Shown: positions 9,001 through 17,995 of the stretch, one piece after another
Position numbering within the stretch: the first letter of the stretch is position 1
Layout: each line of letters starts with the position of its first letter
From: JAUWBF01 sp043815125
GTDB lineage: Bacteria; Verrucomicrobiota; Verrucomicrobiia; Opitutales; Opitutaceae
Length of the DNA stretch: 64,000 nt
Direction: 5' to 3'
Assembly (NCBI GenBank): GCA_043815125.1
Contig: JBDRJH010000294.1
Coordinates: 27,469-91,468 of the forward strand
Program-made: the position numbers and the translations under genes
Notes under the pieces: model-generated
What the model was told of the DNA's origin: nothing
Databases searched by the model: none
Seen by the model: only the letters and a program-made list of their open reading frames with translations

Positions 9001-10091
9001 AATCCACCCTCGTCACCTTCGGCGAAATCATGGGCCGCCTCTGCCCCTCCGGCCACCGGCGCTTCATCCAAAGCATGCCCGGCAACCTCGAACTCACCTT
9101 CGCCGGCGCCGAGGCCAACGTCGCCGCCTCGCTCGCGATCTTCGGCGCCCCTGCCCGCTTCGTCACCGCGCTCCCCGCCAACGTCCTCGGCGACGCCTGC
9201 GTGCAAACCCTCCGCGGCATCGGCGTGGACACCGACCACATGCTCCGCGTGAAGTCTGGCCGCCTCGGCCTCTACTTCGTGGAAAAAGGCGCCAACCAAC
9301 GCCCCAGCAACGTCGTCTATGACCGTGAACACAGCGCGATTTCCCAGACGTCCCCCGACCTCTTCGACTGGACCACCATCTTCGCCGACGCCCGCTGGCT
9401 GCACGTTTCCGGCATCACGCCCGCGCTCTCGCGCATCGCCTTTGACTCCGTGCTCGCCGCCGCCCGCGCCGCGAAGGCCGCCGGTCTGACTGTCTCGTGT
9501 GACCTCAACTTCCGCAAAAAACTTTGGCAATGGGAGCCCGACGTTTCCGCCTCCGCGCTCGCCGGCCGCTGCATGGCCGAAGTGTTGCCATTCGTCGATG
9601 TGGTCATCGCCAATGAGGAAGACGCCTCTGATGTGCTCGGCATCCACGCCGGCGACAGCGACATTCACGGCGGCCACCTCGACGTGGCGCGTTACCCCGC
9701 CGTCGCCCGCGAGATCGCCCGCCGTTTCCCCAACGTCTCCAAGATCGCCATCACCCTCCGCGAAAGCATCACCGCCTCGCACAACAACTGGGGCGCGATG
9801 CTCCACGACGTGGCGGACGACACCTCCGACTTCGCCCCGCTCGCCGACGGCGTTTACCGCCCCTACGAAATCCGTGACATCGTGGACCGCGTCGGCGGCG
9901 GCGACAGCTTCGCGGCCGGCCTCATCTTCGCGCTCAACACGCCGGAGTTCGCCGCTCCGTCCGACGCGATCCGCTTTGCCGTGGCCGCCTCGTGCCTGGC
10001 CCACTCCATCGAAGGCGACCTCAACTTCAGTTCCCGCGCCGAAGTCGAGGCTCTCATGGCCGGCAACGCCTCCGGCCGCGTCGTGCGGTAA
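8997..10091 (+). CDS. kdgK: 2-keto-3-deoxygluconate kinase, PfkB family
   Basis: 364 residues of the ribokinase/PfkB fold. It phosphorylates 2-keto-3-deoxygluconate to KDPG, the substrate of the preceding aldolase. Features seen: N-terminal VTFGEIMGRL, the FAGAEANVA sugar-binding segment, CDLNFRKKLW typical of KDG kinases, NEED, and the signature VGGGDSFAAG with catalytic Asp at about 303. It starts within the eda stop codon (ATGA overlap). The pair feeds uronic acids (pectin or alginate type) into central metabolism, which matches the pectate-lyase-like genes further along. Confidence 0.93.
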   Translation: MKSTLVTFGEIMGRLCPSGHRRFIQSMPGNLELTFAGAEANVAASLAIFGAPARFVTALPANVLGDACVQTLRGIGVDTDHMLRVKSGRLGLYFVEKGANQRPSNVVYDREHSAISQTSPDLFDWTTIFADARWLHVSGITPALSRIAFDSVLAAARAAKAAGLTVSCDLNFRKKLWQWEPDVSASALAGRCMAEVLPFVDVVIANEEDASDVLGIHAGDSDIHGGHLDVARYPAVAREIARRFPNVSKIAITLRESITASHNNWGAMLHDVADDTSDFAPLADGVYRPYEIRDIVDRVGGGDSFAAGLIFALNTPEFAAPSDAIRFAVAASCLAHSIEGDLNFSSRAEVEALMAGNASGRVVR

Positions 10092-10138
10092 TAAAAACCT
10101 TCCCGTAGGCCGCGAGCTCGCTCGTGCTCCGTGAACGA

Positions 10139-11881
10139 CTACCTCCCGGCCAGCAAATCCAGATACACCCCCGCACCGAAGCCACTCATCAGCACCCCAC
10201 GACGTCCGCGACCGCTCACCGGATCATAGACTTCGTGAAAATGCCCGTCCGTCTCGAACAGGCGGAGCGTCTCAACCCGCAGGCGTTCCGCGGCGTCGGT
10301 CTGCCCGCAACGCTCCAGCGCATCCACGACCAACCGGTTCACCGGCCCCCAAATCATGCCGCGCCAAAAATTATCCGGATCATACGCCGGCTGGTCCGTC
10401 AGCATGGTCGCGATGCCGTGGCGCGGCCACGCCGGCGAACCCGGTTTTAAGTATTCGGCGACGATCCGTTCAACCACGTTCTTCGGCGCATAAACAAGTG
10501 CGGTCAAAGCCGGCCCTGTCTTGATCTTCACGTGTTCGCCGCCGCGAGCGGCGAAATAATAACCAACCTCCGCGTCGTAGAGCCGGCGATGTCCGGTCTC
10601 CGCCAGAAAGGCACGCCGCTCCGTCATGCGCTCCGCCAAAGCGGCGTCGCCCAACGTGCGCGCCATCGCCGCGATCTCGTCACAGTCGATGACCAGCGCC
10701 GCGATGATGTCCGGCAGCACCAGGCTCTCGTGCGACTTCATGCCTTCGATGCGCAGCGCGTCGTAGAGCGGACTGTTGTCGTAGCTGATCGGCTGCGTGG
10801 CGGGCAGTCCGTCGCACGCCGGATCGGCCAGCGTCATCCACCAGTCGTTGTTGCGTCGCGCGGCTTCGCACGCGTCGCGCAAAAACGCTTCATCTTCGCA
10901 CCGCGCCAGCACGGCGTTGGCGGCCCACGCAAACAGCGGCACCTGCGTGACCGATGCGGTGATCGTCGGCGCCACAAGTCCGGGCAACATGCCGTCCTCC
11001 CGCTGGTGATCGATGAAGAGCCGCAACCAATCCATGCACGCCACCGGATCGGCCGACGCATAGCCGCGCACCGCAAAACACGTGTCCCACAACCACGAGC
11101 CTTTCGTGTAGGCCGTCTTGCACGCCCCCAAAAACGGCCGCGCACAACGCCCCTCCGGCTCAAACGTCGAGGAGGCGATCGTCCAGATCGCGCGCTCGCG
11201 AACCGTGGCCAGTCCCGTGATCCCGCGCGCCCGCCACACGTATTCGTCCACACTCACAGCTTCGCCCAAACACGCGTGCGCCTTGGTTTTCAGCGCCTCC
11301 AACTCCGCTTCATCACCTGCCGCGACCGCAAACCGATTTTCTCCCGCCTGTAGTTTCACGCGATAACCGGAAACCGTGGCGTCCACCTCGCTCCCCGGCG
11401 CGTGGAACACGACGGCCGAGCCTTCGACGCGGCAAACGATGTCGGAGTCCTCAAAACTCTGTCCGCGTGAGTTTCCCCAAAACACCAAAAACTCCTGCTC
11501 GACCAATCCACCGTAGTTCTCGTGCGTGCCGCAGGGACCCAAGTGCATCCACATCTCCCGCTCCGCGCGCACGCGGATCTCCAGCAGGTCGGGTCCGCGT
11601 AGAAAAGTCTCCCAAGCGTAGTCCCCGCCCGTCTGCGAACAACGATCCGGTCCCGCGATCAATGGCGCGGTCTCCGTATCGCTGGTTTCAATACGCAGGA
11701 AGGGACGAAAAAACGTCTCCCACTTCCAATTCCGCCGGCCTTGGAAATTCAGGCTCGTGAACCCCGCGAATGATCGCGTCGGCGGCGGCACCAATTGCAG
11801 GCGGCTACGCCCGAAAATCATCGGATGATCGAGCAGCGGCGATGCCGCGGCGTCCGTGACGAGGGTGGACAGAGGTTTCAT
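10139..11881 (-). CDS. (alpha/alpha)6-barrel glycoside hydrolase, GH63/GH37-like
   Basis: 580 residues, no signal peptide visible. A beta-rich N-terminal domain (about 1-215) is followed by a helical-toroid domain. GSWLWDTCFAVRGYA, QREDGMLPG, MKSHESLVLPD and DNFWRGMIWGPVNRLV are the pattern of trehalase/GH63-type glycosidases acting on alpha-glucosidic links. The exact substrate cannot be read from sequence. The start is the ATG at 11881, which overlaps the stop of the upstream gene (ATGA), so it is the last gene of the locus A operon. It would process oligosaccharides released by the secreted upstream enzymes. Confidence 0.82.
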   Translation of the reverse strand: MKPLSTLVTDAAASPLLDHPMIFGRSRLQLVPPPTRSFAGFTSLNFQGRRNWKWETFFRPFLRIETSDTETAPLIAGPDRCSQTGGDYAWETFLRGPDLLEIRVRAEREMWMHLGPCGTHENYGGLVEQEFLVFWGNSRGQSFEDSDIVCRVEGSAVVFHAPGSEVDATVSGYRVKLQAGENRFAVAAGDEAELEALKTKAHACLGEAVSVDEYVWRARGITGLATVRERAIWTIASSTFEPEGRCARPFLGACKTAYTKGSWLWDTCFAVRGYASADPVACMDWLRLFIDHQREDGMLPGLVAPTITASVTQVPLFAWAANAVLARCEDEAFLRDACEAARRNNDWWMTLADPACDGLPATQPISYDNSPLYDALRIEGMKSHESLVLPDIIAALVIDCDEIAAMARTLGDAALAERMTERRAFLAETGHRRLYDAEVGYYFAARGGEHVKIKTGPALTALVYAPKNVVERIVAEYLKPGSPAWPRHGIATMLTDQPAYDPDNFWRGMIWGPVNRLVVDALERCGQTDAAERLRVETLRLFETDGHFHEVYDPVSGRGRRGVLMSGFGAGVYLDLLAGR

Positions 11882-14800
11882 TTTGAATCGACGGGGCGGG
11901 CTTCCCAATAAACGGCCTCTCCCGGGGCGAGTGCAACTTCGACGCCATCCTGCATCAGCGCGGCCCCATCAAACGAGCCCAGATCGCGCTCGTTGAGCAG
12001 ATCGCGCAGTCGGTAACGCATCGCACCGAGCGAATCCGCAGCGAAGCGAACCGTGAGCGGGCGGGCGTCCGTGTCTTGCGCGCCGGTCTGCGTGTTTTTG
12101 AGCCGCTCCAACACGTCATGCCCGACGTAACGACGCCCCACGACGAAGCGCCGGTCCGCTTTCTCAAACGTGCGCAGGATGAGCGCATCCGCTTCATCGG
12201 CGTCGGCACCGGCCTTGGCGTGAACGCGCGTCTCACCGCGTCCCCACGCATCAACCGCCGCGGCCAAACCGGCGCTGCCGATCCAGTCCACCGTGCCGTA
12301 GAATGCCAACACCTCGCCCTTCCCGACGCTCATGCTCACGACCGCCGGCGTGCCGTCGTCGTAACGCGCCAGCACGACCGCACCCTCGGGCAACGCGCCT
12401 TCGACACGATAAGACCGAAGGAAAGGCCGCGCGATGTTGTGAATCCACGGCGTCGCCTGCGTATCGATGGGCGGAGAAAACTCGCGCGTGCGGAAGCCCA
12501 GCGCCGGCCATTTAAATCCATTTTCCCTCGAATCGTCCTCCCACGCTGCCCGTTCAGTTTCTCCCTCGGCCCTTGCGGTAACGGGTTTGGCCGCAGGCAA
12601 CCCGAAGGCACCGCCCAGAGCGTTGGGTTTGTTATCCAGCCAGAAGCCGCTGGTCGCCTCGATGACCAGCCGTCCGCCGCCGCGCACGTAGTCGGACACC
12701 GCTCGCAAGTTGACCGCGTCAATGGCCGCCGCGCCGAACGGGAAATACACATACGCATGGCGTGCGTAGTCCGGCGTCGTGCCTCCATAAACGCGGACTT
12801 CGTCCACGCGCACGCGGTCCTCGTCCATGCGATGGAGCCACGGCTTGAGATAATCCTCGGTGCGGCCGACGAACACGTGTTGGAGCAACGCGAGCTGTGC
12901 CGTCGGCGAAAACACATAGCCGCCCGACTTGCCCGCCGCAGAGTTTTTCACCGGCGTCGCGCCGACGATTTCATCGACGACTTTGAACCACTGGCGCAGG
13001 CGTTCCTCCGCCTCGCGCTCCACCGCCGTGACCGTGGCGAGACGGCGCTCGTAGAACCAATAGTTGAATACACCGTGGTAGCCCGGCTTCCCCGCGAGCA
13101 ACAGGTTCGTCATGCCCACGTCGGCCACCGTGCGCGTGCGCGCGATCTTGCCGTGCGGTTCCACCCGCCCGCGAATCTCCGGCAGCGCGGGCGGCCACGG
13201 AGACTCCATGCTGCCGTAGGGCACCCACGCTTCACGACGCACCAACTCGTCGGTATAGAACGCCTGGCTGTTGGTGTTGTAGAGGCCGACCCAGCACTCC
13301 GGATCGCCGCGCCGGAACGCATCCGCCGCGCCGATGCGCAGGCGTTTGAGCACATCGATTTTGTAGCCGATCCAGTCGCGCCAAGCCGCGTCGGTGCGCG
13401 GACGGATGCGCCCGTCTTCATCGTAAACGATTTTCTGCCGCGGCAGCGGAATCGCATCCCACGCGGCATGTGCGGAGCCGTGGGCCGCGTTGAGTTTCGC
13501 GAGGTCGTCCCCGTAGTTCGCGCGCAACGTCCGCCGATACTCCGCCGCGGACGCTTCGGAGTAGTCCACGTATTGGCCGAGCCACGGCATATCCAACAAA
13601 TCGTGGTCAAAGAAGAGGCCCTCGAAGCAATAACCCAACACCGTCTCGCTCTCCCGATAATGACGGGCGAGCGCTTCGGAGAACGCAGGCAACGCCTCGC
13701 GAAACTCCGTTCCGGCCGGCGAAAAAATCAGGTTGTTCGCGCCGCTCCAAAGTCCGTGCGCCAGTCCGTTTTCGTCCTGCATGTAGTCGCGCTTCACCCA
13801 GCCGGGCACCTGACGTCCATGCGGATGCACGCGCAGCGTGACGTAAAAACCATGTCGTTTCGCCGCCGCGATCTGCCGGTCGAGAAACTCGAATCGATAC
13901 ACGCCGGGCAACGGATTCAGATCATCCCAAGGCGCGCTCAGCTCGACGGCGTTGTAGCCCGTTTCGCGCCCTTCGGCCAACCAGCCTTCCAACTGCTCCA
14001 TCGTTTTTCCCGCGAGCGTGACCGCTGAGGTGAAGCCTTCGCTCCAATCGCCCTTCGTCCGATAAAGGCGTCCGCTCATCGCCCGCGTCAGCTTGTCGCC
14101 AGGCACATCCGCAACGACGACGGACTCCGCTTTTTCTGCCACCGTCTCAAAGCCCACGAGCCGGCGCACCGCGTCCAACTCCGTTTTGCCATCGAGCAAG
14201 CGCACGCTCAGCCACAGCGACGTTCCGGCCTGCTTCGCGTAACGGGACACATCGAGTTCCAACGCCTCGCTCGCATCGCCTTCTCCCGAATCGAGCGGCT
14301 GCAAATCGGCCGTCTCCACACTCCAACTCACCCGCGCACCCACCGGCACGCCTGCGGCCGCGCTGATCGAGATTTTCGCATTCCCGTCCGCCGCGAACAC
14401 CGGCCCCGCTCCGTCAATGCGCAGCAGTCGCGCATCCGTCAGCGCGGCGTCACCCGCGTTCAGACCGCGTGCCTCGCGGTCGCGGATGACGACGTAGTGC
14501 ATCGCGAACTCACGGCGTTGTCCGTCGCGCTTGCGCCACGAGGTCACGCGAAGCTGATACGTGTCCTCCGCCAGCAAGGGCAGACGCGCGATCACCGTGC
14601 CGGCATCTACGATTTGCAGCGCTTCGTCGCGACCCGACGCGATGGAGCGCCAACCGGCGCGGTCCGTGATTTCCCACGCCAGCCGATAATCGCCGGGCTC
14701 CAGCCGCAACGACGACGCCTTTAAAACGGGCCGCGGGTTCTCTTCGCCCCAGCCATACGCTCCTTCGTAAAACGGATCGCGCTTATCCACGCGCATCGAC

Positions 14801-15498
14801 AGCAGCCGTTCCGGTTCCAACACCCAGTAAGGCGTGGGTCGCTCGGTTTCCGACAGCGCGACGATGCGATCCACCTCCACACTGAACGGCTTGCCTGACG
14901 GCTCGTAAGCCGTGACCCGAAAGCCGGCCAACCGATACGGCGGGACCGGCGATTCATAGCGGTCAAAGCGCTCCGGGTTCAGACTCGTCGCCACCCACGA
15001 ATCCACCCGCCCCGCCTCGTTGGTTGTGAACGTGTAGGTCTCCGACGGCGTAAACTCGCCCGGATAATTCAACCGACTCTGCTTCAAGCCGAGCCGCGAT
15101 CCAAACGCCCACACGCCGCCCCGGCTGTCCTCGATCAACAGGCGCAAGCCCAGCTCCGCAACCGGATTGGCCGCCTGCGGCCGGCGATAGGCAAACCCCA
15201 GCCGCGTGGTGTCCGCCGGCAATTCCACGGAAACCGGCAGACGAAAATCGATCACCGCCGCATTCAAGATCTTGTTCTCTTCGTGCGGCGCACCCTTCGT
15301 CGCCACGCCTTCCAGACGCACCGGACCGCCCGCATCGGCCACGGTCAACGTGGCGGAAGCCTCCCCGCTGGCGACCGTGCCCGGGACGTTCAACGGCCCC
15401 GCAACCGGAATCGCCGCGACCGCTTGTATTTGAAATAAAACTACGCTCATCGCCGCCAACAGCGGGGAAACTTTGGGGTGACCGTCTCGTTGCGTCAT
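11878..15498 (-). CDS. Large secreted GH42-like (beta-galactosidase-type) hydrolase
   Basis: 1206 residues. A signal peptide (about 1-30, ending QIQAVAA) is followed by a long beta-sandwich region with no domain I can name (to about 500). A TIM-barrel segment follows with the clan GH-A look of GH42/GH35 (GYNAVELSAPWDDLNPLPGV; AAAKRHGFYVTLRVHPHG; LGYCFEGLFFDHD), then an alpha/beta domain resembling the GH42 trimerisation domain (YVRGGGRLVIEATSGF) and a beta tail. The catalytic pair is not certain; Glu in CFEG is one candidate. ATG 15498 is chosen because it gives the signal peptide; the frame extends to 15699 but that part overlaps the next gene. Translationally coupled to the downstream glycosidase. 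Confidence 0.75.
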   Translation of the reverse strand: MTQRDGHPKVSPLLAAMSVVLFQIQAVAAIPVAGPLNVPGTVASGEASATLTVADAGGPVRLEGVATKGAPHEENKILNAAVIDFRLPVSVELPADTTRLGFAYRRPQAANPVAELGLRLLIEDSRGGVWAFGSRLGLKQSRLNYPGEFTPSETYTFTTNEAGRVDSWVATSLNPERFDRYESPVPPYRLAGFRVTAYEPSGKPFSVEVDRIVALSETERPTPYWVLEPERLLSMRVDKRDPFYEGAYGWGEENPRPVLKASSLRLEPGDYRLAWEITDRAGWRSIASGRDEALQIVDAGTVIARLPLLAEDTYQLRVTSWRKRDGQRREFAMHYVVIRDREARGLNAGDAALTDARLLRIDGAGPVFAADGNAKISISAAAGVPVGARVSWSVETADLQPLDSGEGDASEALELDVSRYAKQAGTSLWLSVRLLDGKTELDAVRRLVGFETVAEKAESVVVADVPGDKLTRAMSGRLYRTKGDWSEGFTSAVTLAGKTMEQLEGWLAEGRETGYNAVELSAPWDDLNPLPGVYRFEFLDRQIAAAKRHGFYVTLRVHPHGRQVPGWVKRDYMQDENGLAHGLWSGANNLIFSPAGTEFREALPAFSEALARHYRESETVLGYCFEGLFFDHDLLDMPWLGQYVDYSEASAAEYRRTLRANYGDDLAKLNAAHGSAHAAWDAIPLPRQKIVYDEDGRIRPRTDAAWRDWIGYKIDVLKRLRIGAADAFRRGDPECWVGLYNTNSQAFYTDELVRREAWVPYGSMESPWPPALPEIRGRVEPHGKIARTRTVADVGMTNLLLAGKPGYHGVFNYWFYERRLATVTAVEREAEERLRQWFKVVDEIVGATPVKNSAAGKSGGYVFSPTAQLALLQHVFVGRTEDYLKPWLHRMDEDRVRVDEVRVYGGTTPDYARHAYVYFPFGAAAIDAVNLRAVSDYVRGGGRLVIEATSGFWLDNKPNALGGAFGLPAAKPVTARAEGETERAAWEDDSRENGFKWPALGFRTREFSPPIDTQATPWIHNIARPFLRSYRVEGALPEGAVVLARYDDGTPAVVSMSVGKGEVLAFYGTVDWIGSAGLAAAVDAWGRGETRVHAKAGADADEADALILRTFEKADRRFVVGRRYVGHDVLERLKNTQTGAQDTDARPLTVRFAADSLGAMRYRLRDLLNERDLGSFDGAALMQDGVEVALAPGEAVYWEARPVDSK

Positions 15499-15518
15499 GT
15501 CTTTCAAAATAAGTGTTT

Positions 15519-17207
15519 TCAAATCGCAGGCTGATCCTTGCCGCCGCTGTAACCAGGACCGCCGGCCGCCGCGTAGCCATTGCTCGCGCCTTGCGGATCG
15601 GCCGAAACCCAGAACGCATACAGGCTGCCGCTCCGTAGATAAAACCGGATGCGCACCGGCCGCCCGGCAACCGCGTCCAGCCCGGTTCCGCCCGTCCACA
15701 TCACCTGCGTCTTGGTGCTGTCTGCACGGACAGGAACACAGTCTTCACGCCCGAGTCCGGCGACCGGGGTGCCGTCTTCTTCCAGAATCTCGGCGCGCAA
15801 TTCGCCGTCCGCACACGCGACGTTCACCCACAGGCTTTCGCCGGAGAACAGCAGCGGACGGGTGAGCAACGTGCCCTCCTCCGCGCCGGCATCCATCGAC
15901 GCGAAGCCATCGCGACGAAGCCGGGCGACGCCGGTCGCGCGGTTCGCATACATGCCGCCTTCGGGATCGGTGTCCTTGTTTCCGCCGGCGGCGGCGCTGT
16001 AGTAGAACCACAACTCGTCGCCGACGATGGCGCACACACCTCCGACCGACTGCACGTAGCCGCGATCCCAGGTTCCTTGGCTCCTCGACGACGCGATAAA
16101 CGCGCGACGGTCCGGCCGGTGCCAGTGAAAACCATCACGACTGTAAGCCAGCGTCAGGTCGGTGATTTTGGGACGACCTTGCTCGGCGCAATCACGGTTG
16201 TTCGGCCCGAGCAGGATCTCGAACACGCCGAGCATGATGCTTTCGTAGGCGACGGCATCGAGATTGTAGAGCTGCGCCGGATAACCGACCTCGGGATCCG
16301 CCGGATCAAGGTCGTCGGCCGTCGCCCAAAACGCCGGCTCTTCGTCGGTCCACGTGGCGCCCGCCAGGAAGTCGTCGTGCTCGCGGTAGTGCCGCGTGCG
16401 TCCGTAGGAAAGCGAACGGATGCTATACACCCACTTTTTGAGGAACGGATTGTAGAACATCGTGCTACGGTCGTTCATCAGGCCGGTCTTCACGGGCGCG
16501 GACCAGTGTATCCCGTCGGCGGATACCATGGCCAGGCCGCCGCCCCAGCTTCCGGGCGAGCGCACGAGCATCTTGTAGCGCTGCGTGGGATCGTCGGTGA
16601 CGTGATCGATGAACACCGTGGTCGAATCCGGGGTGACGCCATCGGCGATGCGGTTGTCGCCATGCACGGCGTCGAGCACGGGGCGCTCCCAATGGAGTCC
16701 GTCGCGGCTCGTCGCGAAGGCGAGCCGTTCGCACCAACCGGTCTCATACCACATCTTAAAGACGCCGGCCGAATCGTCCCACCAGACGGCCCCGCTCTTC
16801 GGCGCCGCGCCGGCGAGCCGGCCTTCCGGACACTCAAGCGGCGTCACGGGCGCGAAGACCGGATTGGCCGGATGTTTTTCCGGCAGGTGAAAGGTGCGGG
16901 CAAGATTCGTGCGCTCGATCAGGAAGTCGTCCACGAACAACTGGCGACCCACGTTGATCGGCAGCACGGCGGGCGGATTTTCCAGATACGGCACGGGCGC
17001 GGGCGGGCGGCGGGCGGAGAGTTCGCGCGGATCGTCCACCCCGTAGGCTTTGCCCAGGTCGGGCGCGGGCATCTCGGGAGAGACGACGAGGTTGCGCGGC
17101 GGCCACTCGGCGGGGAGCACGATGCCGTTGGGCAGGATTTTGGTCGCGACGTCGGCGGACAAGGCGGCGACGGGTTCGGGCAAAGTGATATCGGTTTCGG
17201 TCTTCAC
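15519..17207 (-). CDS. GH43/GH32-like five-bladed beta-propeller hydrolase
   Basis: 562 residues, no clear signal peptide. The core begins with INVGRQLFVDDFLIE and shows repeated propeller motifs of the form 'YSRDGxHWxRP' (SRDGLHWERP, SADGIHWSAP, YSRDGFHWHRP), with a C-terminal beta domain (about 430-545). Proteins of this type are common in Verrucomicrobia and Planctomycetes and are usually labelled glycosyl hydrolase family 43/32-like. The acidic triad cannot be assigned with certainty. The C-terminus ends in a Gly/Ala-rich tail. Third-last gene of the locus A operon, 20 bases upstream of the GH42-like gene. Confidence 0.78.
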   Translation of the reverse strand: MKTETDITLPEPVAALSADVATKILPNGIVLPAEWPPRNLVVSPEMPAPDLGKAYGVDDPRELSARRPPAPVPYLENPPAVLPINVGRQLFVDDFLIERTNLARTFHLPEKHPANPVFAPVTPLECPEGRLAGAAPKSGAVWWDDSAGVFKMWYETGWCERLAFATSRDGLHWERPVLDAVHGDNRIADGVTPDSTTVFIDHVTDDPTQRYKMLVRSPGSWGGGLAMVSADGIHWSAPVKTGLMNDRSTMFYNPFLKKWVYSIRSLSYGRTRHYREHDDFLAGATWTDEEPAFWATADDLDPADPEVGYPAQLYNLDAVAYESIMLGVFEILLGPNNRDCAEQGRPKITDLTLAYSRDGFHWHRPDRRAFIASSRSQGTWDRGYVQSVGGVCAIVGDELWFYYSAAAGGNKDTDPEGGMYANRATGVARLRRDGFASMDAGAEEGTLLTRPLLFSGESLWVNVACADGELRAEILEEDGTPVAGLGREDCVPVRADSTKTQVMWTGGTGLDAVAGRPVRIRFYLRSGSLYAFWVSADPQGASNGYAAAGGPGYSGGKDQPAI

Positions 17208-17223
17208 AAAAGAATGCGTTCGC

Positions 17224-17244
17224 GGCGCGCGTTAAGGACGCGCC
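17224..17244 (-). terminator. Intercistronic hairpin
   Basis: GGCGCG (17224-17229) and CGCGCC (17239-17244) form a short stem with a 9-base loop in the 68-base gap between the pseudopilin and GH43-like genes. There is no T-run. It may attenuate or protect the transcript; low confidence. Confidence 0.25.
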
Positions 17245-17275
17245 GACGGGTTGCCGGAGAACTGTCCCGCGTCGC

Positions 17276-17995
17276 TTACAGACGCGGATTCCAGTATTTG
17301 GGATCTTCGATGTCGGGATGGCTCTCCCGACTCAGCGTCGTCACGCTGCCATCGCCCAACAGGGCGTTCGGTTTCCCACCGTGAATAGTGAGCGGGATTT
17401 TGCAGTTGGCCGAATCCCAGCGCAGGTGATTGGGGTCCGTGGCGTAGATGGAACGGCTGCCGTTGATGTGGGAATCGATGAGCAGGATCGCGCGCGGGTT
17501 GGTCACCGCCAGACGCCGCACCCGCGAAGGCGCCACGTTGGTCTCGCCCCAAAAAACGTTGAACGCGTAGTCGGGATAAATCGGATACGGCGCACTCGTG
17601 TAGATATACGGGCTGTTGGTGAGCACCTCGTTGCCCGGGCAATCAAACGCGTCCGCCACGAGGCAGACACGGCCATCGATGGTCTCGCGGCGGGTCTCGA
17701 CGAAGCCTAGGCGCGTCAGCGACACGAACCACAGCTGGTTGGCCTGCGCGGCGGCGGAGGACTCGCTGTTCAGGCTGACCGACGGCCAGTGGCCTCCATC
17801 GGTCGTGTAGTTGCTCATCGCCAGATACAGTCCGCGCAGGTTGGAAACACACCGGGTGTTCTTCGTGCGTTCACGAACCCCGCTGATGAGCGGGAACGTC
17901 AAGGCGGCGAGGACGCCGATGATCACGATCACCGTGAGCAGTTCGACCAGGGTAAAGGCGTAACGCGTCCTCGGGAATCGCTGCGGCGTTTTCAT
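17276..17995 (-). CDS. Type II secretion/type IV pilus-like pseudopilin (locus A)
   Basis: 239 residues. A short positive leader is followed by a classic prepilin peptidase site and helix: YAFTLVELLTVIVIIGVLAA, with Glu at +5 (position -1 is Ala rather than Gly). SNLRGLYLAMSNY and a C-terminal globular part with NALLGDGSV match the large verrucomicrobial/planctomycete pseudopilin family (DUF1559-like). It should be processed by a prepilin peptidase and anchored in the inner membrane or assembled into a pseudopilus. The ATG at 17995 overlaps the stop of the LamG-GH71 gene (ATGA), so the two are coupled. Its place inside a hydrolase operon suggests a role in export or handling of the polysaccharide or enzymes. 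Confidence 0.85.
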   Translation of the reverse strand: MKTPQRFPRTRYAFTLVELLTVIVIIGVLAALTFPLISGVRERTKNTRCVSNLRGLYLAMSNYTTDGGHWPSVSLNSESSAAAQANQLWFVSLTRLGFVETRRETIDGRVCLVADAFDCPGNEVLTNSPYIYTSAPYPIYPDYAFNVFWGETNVAPSRVRRLAVTNPRAILLIDSHINGSRSIYATDPNHLRWDSANCKIPLTIHGGKPNALLGDGSVTTLSRESHPDIEDPKYWNPRL